From the NCBI RefSeq assembly GCF_016756745.1, contig NZ_JAESIH010000068.1:1-57063 (forward strand): a DNA stretch of 57,063 nucleotides. The letters are read 5' to 3'. Origin of the DNA: Aminivibrio sp. (GTDB taxonomy: Bacteria > Synergistota > Synergistia > Synergistales > Aminobacteriaceae). Shown here in pieces: positions 52,144-57,063 of the stretch. The notes under the pieces are model-generated. The model was given only the letters and a program-made list of their open reading frames with translations. It ran no database searches and had not been told where the DNA came from. How positions within the stretch are numbered: position 1 is the first letter of the stretch; each line of letters opens with the position of its first letter. The position numbers and the translations under genes were made by a program.

Positions 52144-53451
52144 TCAGTCGGCAAACACCGTCTGCTCGGAAATCTCCGTCTGAAGCGCCTTCAGGGATTT
52201 CTCCACCAGGCGGCGCCGGATTTCCTTCTCTTCCTCCATGGTCCTGGTGGGGTCGCCGAGAGGATGGGGGATGGCAATGGCGGGAACGATCCTGTTGGCT
52301 CCCACGGTGAGGGAGATGGGAACTATGGTGCACACGTGAACCACGGGCAGGCCTGCACGCTCGATTTCCTTGACCATCGTTGCGCCGCAACGAGTGCAGG
52401 TTCCTCAGGTGGATGTGAGGATGACGGCGGTCACTCCGTCGGCGATGAGCCTCCGGGCTATCTCGGCGCCGAACTTCTTGGCGCTCGCCACCGCCGTGCC
52501 GTTGCCCACGGTGGTGTAGAACTTGTTGTGGAGTTTCTTGAAAACGCCTTCCTTCTCCATGTCGCGAAGAACGTCCACGGGGAGGACCCTGTCGGCGTCC
52601 TGATCGGCGTAGGTGGCGTCGTAGCCGCCGTGGGCCGTGCAGTAGCGGTCGGCGGTGAGGTCCATAACGCCGGTGATGTCGTACTCGCCGAACTTGCTGG
52701 CGCTGGATGCCTCGATGTGGTCGGGGTTGCCCTTGGGGCAAATGCCGCCGGAGGTGACCAGGGCGATGACCGCGTTCTTCATGTCCTTGATCGCCGGATT
52801 GGGGGCCACCCTGTCGAATACGGGCATGGGATACTCGGTGACGAAGGGCTCTCCCTTCAGTTTGGCGGTGAACATGTCCACCGCCCGCTCGGCGGCGAGC
52901 TTGTCGTAGAACTTGTTCTTCCTGACGCCCCGTTCGATATAACCTTCCTCCGCGGGGGTGCCGAGCTTCTCGCCCTTCAGGAGCTTCAGGACGAGGGCCG
53001 CCATGGCGGGTATCGCTTTCCTCATGCCTGCGGCGCTGTCCGGAGTTTCCACGATGTAAAAGCTCTTTTTGTACATCTCCACGCCGGGATTCTCGGGATA
53101 CATTCCGGAGACCGCAGGAATGCGGAGCTGCTTCACCGCTGCCTCGCACACGGCGCCGCAGGCGGTTCCGTAGCGGCCGGCGTTGAAGGCGGGCCCTGCC
53201 ACCACGGCGTCGGGCTTGTACTTCTTCATCATGTCGATGATCTCGGCGCCTGCCTTCTCCATGTTGGAGGCGAAGTAGGAGTCGCCGCAGATCACGGTGG
53301 CCACTATTTCAGCATCGGCTCCGAGAGCCGCCTTCAGAGCCGTTCCGGGCCCGACTATTCCCTCGCGGATCTCGGGAGCGATGTCCGCTTTCTCTTCGCC
53401 TCCGATGCCGGCGTAGAACTGGTTTATATAATGAATGATCCGGTATGACAC
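52144..53451 (-). CDS. grdB: Glycine reductase component B, selenoprotein subunit GrdB (in-frame UGA = Sec)
   Basis: One 435-residue protein is interrupted by an in-frame TGA at 52407-52405, codon 349, in the family motif TSTUGTCTRCG. Sec followed by CxxC is the known GrdB redox site, and the frame continues with VKEIERAGLPVVHVCTIVPISLTVGANRIVPAIAIPHPLGDP, which is standard GrdB. N-terminal features are IIHYINQFYAGIGGEEKAD and TVICGDSYFASN. With GrdE it binds glycine as a Schiff base and hands the carboxymethyl group to GrdA. A SECIS-like hairpin follows the UGA. Automatic calling would split this gene at the UGA. Confidence 0.95.
52377..52393 (-). promoter_or_regulatory. SECIS-like hairpin for grdB Sec insertion
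   Basis: TCGTTGC-GGC-GCAACGA, a 7-bp perfect stem with a 3-base loop containing G, starts 11 bases after the UGA within the coding sequence. This is the expected place for a bacterial SECIS read by SelB. Confidence 0.7.
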
Positions 53452-53468
53452 AATTACTCCCTCCCCTC

Positions 53469-53945
53469 TTATAGGGCGTACTTGCTGAACTGTGCCCGAA
53501 TGCCGCTCACGGCTTCAGACAGTTTCTCGGGGTCGAGCACCATTTCCATCATGCTGATCTGCTCTTCCCAGGCGTTTGCATCGCATTCGTCCCGAATCTC
53601 CTGTTCAAAGACATGGTATACGGCGAGTCCAGACTGGACTCCGGCCAGGGGACCTGCAAAGGTGGGGTCTCCGTTGCTTACCGTTTCGGCGTAAATTTCC
53701 GCGCCTTCGGCATCGGAGGAACCCAGAATGACGACCACGTTTTCCGGGCCGTACTTCTCAGCGGCATCCTTGATGCGCTGCTGGTTCTGCAGATCCATGG
53801 CTCCTGCGGCGGTTCAGACGAAGCATTCGGTCACCGAGAAGACGATATCGGCGCCGCTGTCCTTCAGGCATGCTTCCATGGCGGGGCCGGGAACGCCGTC
53901 GCGCTCACCGAGCAGCAGAACTTTTTTACCTGCCAGTTTGGCCAT
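53469..53945 (-). CDS. grdA: Glycine reductase component A, selenoprotein GrdA (in-frame UGA = Sec)
   Basis: This 158-residue protein has an in-frame TGA at 53816-53814, codon 44, in the invariant [20 protein letters not shown] motif. Sec44 is the position known for GrdA. It begins [40 protein letters not shown]. The C-terminal part is [54 protein letters not shown]. The Sec takes the carboxymethyl group from component B and forms a selenide-sulfide with Cys41, later reduced by thioredoxin. ATG 53945 has AAGGAGG upstream. A SECIS hairpin after the UGA is less obvious than in grdB. Confidence 0.96.
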
Positions 53946-53982
53946 GCTGTGACACCTCCTTGTCGTTGTGCGGTTCGTCGGA

Positions 53983-55269
53983 TCAGATGGTGTAGGCTCC
54001 GAGTTTCGTGAAGCCGAGCTCGCTGGTGGCTCCGAGAATGGCCTGGAGCTCCACGGTGATGGTGCCGTCGGCGGCGAGGGATCCCTGCCAGCCTCCGGCA
54101 ATGACGTTGGCTTCCTCGGGAACGCCGATGACCTTCTTCATGGGAGGAAGAACGATCACTTCATTGGCGTTTCCGGCGGTAACGCAGGCATCGCCCTCGG
54201 GGCAGGAGTCGGCGAGGGACTGGCTCGCACCGTCCTGGCCGGCGTATTCGTCGGTAAGAAGGGTGGTCTTGATTCCGGCCCGCTCGGCTTTCCAGCAGTT
54301 CATGATCAGGTCGGCGTCAGGGTTGCCGAAGCCTTCCTCGGAGATGAGGAGGCCGTCCACGCCGAGGGTCTTCGCCAGCTTGACGGAGTAGGAGGAGCTT
54401 CTCTTCTTGTCGGCGAGGGTCACGTTTTCGTTGGTGACGATGCAGCCGAGGAAGTTGAAGTCCTTGCCGTGGCGCCTGAACATGTGGTGGATCACCGGGT
54501 TGTTCTGGTGGGAGTAGGTGTTGTTCTTGTCGCAGGCTGACACGCAGTTGCCCGAGACGATGGCTCCGTCCATGACTTCCGTGGGGTTGAGGAAGGTGGG
54601 AAGGATTTTTTTCACGTCCACGCCGTAGAGGTAGGTGTCGTGAAGAAGCCCCTGGGACTGGAGCATGTAGAGATAGGCGACTTTCGGCAGTCCGGGGTGA
54701 GCCGCCATGGCGTCCCTGAGGCAGGGCGTCTCGTAGGTCTCAACCTCGTCGGCGGGCGTGCCGAGGCACTTCTCGGCAAGGTACGCCGCAGCCTTCAGCC
54801 CCGCCATTCTGCAGGCGGTCTCGTAATCGTGCTTGTCGATCCCCTCGACGTTTTCGAGGATAATCACCACGTTGCAGGTCCGGGAGTACGGCGTATAGTC
54901 GGCCCCTGGGCCGCTCATGTCGATGATGCCTTCCTGGAAGCGGACGATCTTTCCTGTGGTCACGACGGCGGCTCCGGAAAGGACGAGGGTCTTGCCCTCA
55001 CCGACGGATTCCACGTCGGACACCATGCCCGGGAACACTCCGCCGGGGCCTTCCATCTTGAAGCGGGGCTCTACTACGTCCTTCACGGGAAGAATGCGGA
55101 CGCTTTCGCCGGGTAGAGCAAGGTCCACATCCACCTTCGCAAGCCGTTCATCGCCGGCGAGAACGGAAAGGAGTTCCTCCCTGTTCACAGTCAGCACGCC
55201 GCCCCGGACGAAAGTCTTTTCTCCCCAGGCCAGCTTGTTGATCTTCACTTTGTGCAGCTCGAGTCTCAT
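53983..55269 (-). CDS. grdE: Glycine reductase component B proprotein GrdE (alpha/gamma subunits)
   Basis: This 428-residue proprotein contains the self-cleavage site [13 protein letters not shown] with Asn241-Cys242; cleavage makes a carbonyl (pyruvoyl-type) group on the new N-terminal Cys residue that forms the substrate Schiff base. The position equals the known Cys242. Other features are [38 protein letters not shown] and [44 protein letters not shown]. It pairs with GrdB. The presence of GrdE, not GrdG or GrdI, makes glycine the likely substrate, but paralogues are close and a sarcosine or betaine role needs phylogeny to exclude. Confidence 0.94.
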   Translation of the reverse strand: MRLELHKVKINKLAWGEKTFVRGGVLTVNREELLSVLAGDERLAKVDVDLALPGESVRILPVKDVVEPRFKMEGPGGVFPGMVSDVESVGEGKTLVLSGAAVVTTGKIVRFQEGIIDMSGPGADYTPYSRTCNVVIILENVEGIDKHDYETACRMAGLKAAAYLAEKCLGTPADEVETYETPCLRDAMAAHPGLPKVAYLYMLQSQGLLHDTYLYGVDVKKILPTFLNPTEVMDGAIVSGNCVSACDKNNTYSHQNNPVIHHMFRRHGKDFNFLGCIVTNENVTLADKKRSSSYSVKLAKTLGVDGLLISEEGFGNPDADLIMNCWKAERAGIKTTLLTDEYAGQDGASQSLADSCPEGDACVTAGNANEVIVLPPMKKVIGVPEEANVIAGGWQGSLAADGTITVELQAILGATSELGFTKLGAYTI

Positions 55270-55303
55270 GGTTGTCTGTTTCCCCCCTTTTGGGCGTGAA
55301 AAA

Positions 55304-55624
55304 CTACTTCAGAAGAGCCTCCACGTTTTCCCTGATCTTTTCCAGGGTCACATCTCCGCCGCTGATCCTGGCGACTTCCGCGCCGTCCTTCCAGAACAGG
55401 AACGTGGGAAGCCCCATGACCTTGTTCGCGATGGCAACTCTCCGGTTCCCGGAAACATCCACGGAACAGAACTTCACTTTGCCTTCGTACTCCTCCGCCA
55501 TCTTGTGGACGTTTGGGAGCAGCGCCATGCAGGGACCGCACTTGGGGCCCCAGAAGTCAACGAGCACGGGAAGAGCGCTCTCCTTGACCTCGGCGTCAAA
55601 ATTCTCCTTCGTCAATTCAACCAT
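55304..55624 (-). CDS. trxA: Thioredoxin of the glycine reductase system
   Basis: This 106-residue thioredoxin has active site VDFWGPKCGPCMALLPNV and cis-Pro VMGLPTFLFWKDG. It uses CGPC with preceding GPK, as seen in thioredoxins of grd clusters. It would reduce the selenide-sulfide of GrdA. ATG 55624 follows AAAGGAGGTGAAGG. No thioredoxin reductase gene (trxB) is present between it and grdX, where many grd clusters carry it. Confidence 0.94.
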   Translation of the reverse strand: MVELTKENFDAEVKESALPVLVDFWGPKCGPCMALLPNVHKMAEEYEGKVKFCSVDVSGNRRVAIANKVMGLPTFLFWKDGAEVARISGGDVTLEKIRENVEALLK

Positions 55625-55640
55625 TATCCTTCACCTCCTT

Positions 55641-56063
55641 TCAATGACCGTTCTTCAAAGATTCTCCCGGCCACAGGCCGTACCGGGAAAGGCTTTCCTT
55701 CATGAGCTCGGCGTCTATATAGGCGAAATCGTCCCGGACGGCGCCGGGCATTCCCCTGTCGGTGAGAATCCGCTCCTTCTCGGCGGAATACACACCGAGG
55801 GCGTTTTCAACGTATTCCAGGGACTGGAGGTCGAGAGGCGGCCTTGATTCACCGGCGGGACGCTCCAGGAGGACGGAGCGGTACGGGTGCTGGTGGGGGC
55901 GGAGATTGCCGTAAAGGGGGTGGGACAGTAGAATCCAGCCCATGTGGACAAAATCTCTCGACCGCAGGAGAACAGCGAGAGAATCGCCCTCGACAAAATC
56001 GCAGGACGGGACGGTGTTCCGCAAAAGGGGATTGTTGGTGACAAGAAGCCTGCGACAGGACAT
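55641..56063 (-). CDS. grdX: GrdX family protein
   Basis: This 140-residue protein matches GrdX: LLVTNNPLLRN near the start, then SHPLYGNLRPHQHPYRSVLLERP near residue 48, and a C-terminal helical tail LMKESLSRYGLWP. GrdX is conserved at the start of glycine reductase operons; its biochemical role is not known. First gene behind the glycine riboswitch, with AGGGAGG seven bases before ATG 56063. Confidence 0.9.
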   Translation of the reverse strand: MSCRRLLVTNNPLLRNTVPSCDFVEGDSLAVLLRSRDFVHMGWILLSHPLYGNLRPHQHPYRSVLLERPAGESRPPLDLQSLEYVENALGVYSAEKERILTDRGMPGAVRDDFAYIDAELMKESLSRYGLWPGESLKNGH

Positions 56064-56167
56064 TCAACTGCCTCCCTATGCCTATAGGTAAGACACTCTC
56101 TGTCGCATAGCCCCGGAGAGGAGGGGAAACCGCATCGGGGGAGCTATTCATTTCAGAGATCCGTCCG

Positions 56168-56263
56168 GCCGCAATCCTTTCGCCTGAGAGTTTCCGACCG
56201 CCCTGCCGGGCCGGCCTTGCCCCTTCGGCGCTTTCCTGTGTGCTGGAAAGTCTCTCTTGCGGC
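56168..56263 (-). promoter_or_regulatory. Glycine riboswitch, single aptamer visible
   Basis: Minus-strand sequence has the glycine aptamer hallmarks: P1 GCCGCAA/TTGCGGC (7 bp), AAGAGAG after P1, a central GCGCCGAAGGGGCAAG and the 3' CTCTCAGGCGAAAGGA. A second complete aptamer is not visible, although CTATGC/GCATAG and GACAGAGAGTGTC hairpins follow before the grdX Shine-Dalgarno. A CCCCTCC stretch could pair with the AGGGAGG, so translational control of grdX is plausible. Established knowledge: this class binds glycine and commonly controls glycine use. Confidence 0.9.
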
Positions 56264-56361
56264 GTTCATCCGGAGATCACGTTTATTTTACACAATGAGA
56301 AAAAGGAGTCAAGCTTTTTGTGAACGAAACAACAAAATGAATTTCAGGGCCGGGCAGAGGA

Positions 56362-56388
56362 AGAAAAAAGGGCCCCTGAAGGGGCCCT
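56362..56388 (-). terminator. Terminator of the NSS-type symporter gene
   Basis: Minus-strand AGGGCCCC, TTCA, GGGGCCCT followed by TTTTTCTT. Confidence 0.9.
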
Positions 56389-56407
56389 CCAAAAAAAACG
56401 GCTTCCG

Positions 56408-57063
56408 TCACCACTTGAGGCCGGTGATGAAAATGTACAGAATCCCGAGAGGAGCGACGATCCGGCAGACCCAGATCCACAGCTCCATGAGCCCGAAGGA
56501 AACGGTTCCTTCGTTGGTGACTTCCTTCCGTGCGTCCGCCGTCCAGATCCAGCCCACGAAGAGAGCGATGAACGCGCCGCCGAGAGGCAGAAGAACGTTG
56601 TTTGAAATGAAGTCCATGGCGTCGAGGAAGTCTTTGCCTGCGATCTTCGGCGCTCCGGCCAGGGACATGGCGGAGGGTACGCCGAGGGCGAAGATGAGGA
56701 GTCCCATGATGACCGCCGCCTTGGGCCTGCCCCACCCCTTGTCGATGACGTACGACGCCACGACTTCGAGAAGTGAGATGGCCGACGTCAGTGCGGCGAT
56801 GAAGAGAAGCAGGAAGAACAGGGCGGACCAGATCGACCCGCCGGCCATCTTCGCGAAGACCGAGGGAAGGGTGACGAACGTCAGTCCGGGGCCGGCTCCC
56901 GCGTCCACTCCGAAGGCGAAGACAGCCGGGAAGATGGCGAGTCCCGCAAGGATGGCCACCAAGGTATCGATGACGCAGACCTGGATCGCCGCTCCGGGAA
57001 GAGCGGTCTGTTTGTCCACGTAGCTGCCGTAGGTGATCATGCACCCCATTCCCAGGGAGAGGG
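56408..57063 (-). CDS. Neurotransmitter:sodium symporter (NSS) family transporter, C-terminal part
   Basis: The frame enters from beyond the window end (LSLGMGCMITYGSYVDK reads back from 57063) and continues for about 217 residues. Hydrophobic segments include VCVIDTLVAILAGLAIFPAVFAFG, IWSALFFLLLFIAALTSAISLLEVVASYVID, AAVIMGLLIFALGVPSAM and the final LWIWVCRIVAPLGILYIFITGL. The GAGPGLTFVTLPSVFAKMAGG and ALTSAISLLE motifs are those of LeuT-type symporters. It imports an amino acid with sodium; the substrate site lies outside the window. It sits upstream of the glycine-riboswitch-controlled operon, so it may supply glycine, but it has its own terminator. Confidence 0.92.
   Translation of the reverse strand, partial: LSLGMGCMITYGSYVDKQTALPGAAIQVCVIDTLVAILAGLAIFPAVFAFGVDAGAGPGLTFVTLPSVFAKMAGGSIWSALFFLLLFIAALTSAISLLEVVASYVIDKGWGRPKAAVIMGLLIFALGVPSAMSLAGAPKIAGKDFLDAMDFISNNVLLPLGGAFIALFVGWIWTADARKEVTNEGTVSFGLMELWIWVCRIVAPLGILYIFITGLKW

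Noticed and set aside
52405-52407. Apparent stop codon splitting grdB (and the same at 53814-53816 in grdA)
   Set aside because: Both lie at the known Sec positions of GrdB and GrdA with conserved flanks, so they are selenocysteine codons, not pseudogenes.

Overview
The window is high-GC (roughly 60-65%) bacterial chromosome. Its gene content suggests an anaerobic, amino-acid-fermenting, flagellated bacterium of the Synergistota (Aminivibrio/Aminobacterium-like) type. The basis is a selenocysteine-dependent glycine reductase operon, sodium-coupled amino-acid symporters, tungstate uptake genes, an orphan branched-chain-type solute-binding protein, an electron-bifurcation-type NADH/NADPH flavoprotein operon, rubredoxin and a sigma28-driven fliD. 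The taxon is inferred from gene content only; no rRNA is present. Most genes lie on the minus strand in tight, often overlapping operons with frequent GTG/TTG starts.

Layout. 1-960: wreck of an IS256-family element. 1000-2080: tmRNA (ssrA), smpB and tRNA-Pro(CGG), all minus. 2139-4430: a hypothetical gene, then tupC and tupB behind a structured leader ending in a terminator, a good candidate for a molybdenum/tungsten-cofactor riboswitch. 4658-6505 (+): an isochorismatase-family hydrolase and malic enzyme. 6556-9416 (-): two membrane proteins, a frameshifted gmhB pseudogene and an unknown gene. 9531-11651 (+): fliD with a clear sigma28 promoter. 11723-16937: an orphan NarL-type regulator (-), a TtcA-like/PPDK_N-like pair (+), then glutaredoxin and glucose-6-phosphate isomerase (-). 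17109-22702 (+): NuoE-like, NuoF-like and a 1095-residue fusion of a [2Fe-2S] domain, a GltD/NfnB flavoprotein and a NuoG/FdhA-like iron-sulfur region. This resembles Sporomusa-type bifurcating transhydrogenases (Stn) and has no hydrogenase domain. 22785-25653: an orphan LivK-type protein and a convergent FAD oxidoreductase.

25729-36806 (-): an EF-G paralogue, then a compact housekeeping cluster transcribed coaX-dus-lysS-ligA-gatC-gatA-gatB. 36940-40439 (-): miaB-comEA-comEC, where ComEC lacks its usual metallo-beta-lactamase domain. 40798-41469: a small exported protein (+) and rubredoxin (-). 41585-46148 (-): tkt-queH-AIR-synthase-like-pepP. 46554-49133 (-): alr and a Na+/alanine symporter. 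49372-56263 (-): the glycine reductase operon grdX-trxA-grdE-grdA(Sec)-grdB(Sec)-grdC-grdD, preceded by a glycine riboswitch. 56408-57063: the C-terminal part of an NSS-family Na+ symporter, running off the window.

A family of dispersed intergenic repeats with ends CCTAAATCCGCAGG / CCTGCGGATTTAGG occurs at 4445, 27925, 36890, 40534 and 46225/46411, in intact, truncated and tandem forms. It is the clearest unexplained sequence feature. Functionally, glycine import and reduction, ferredoxin/NADH/NADPH balancing and malic enzyme fit an amino-acid-fermenting energy metabolism.
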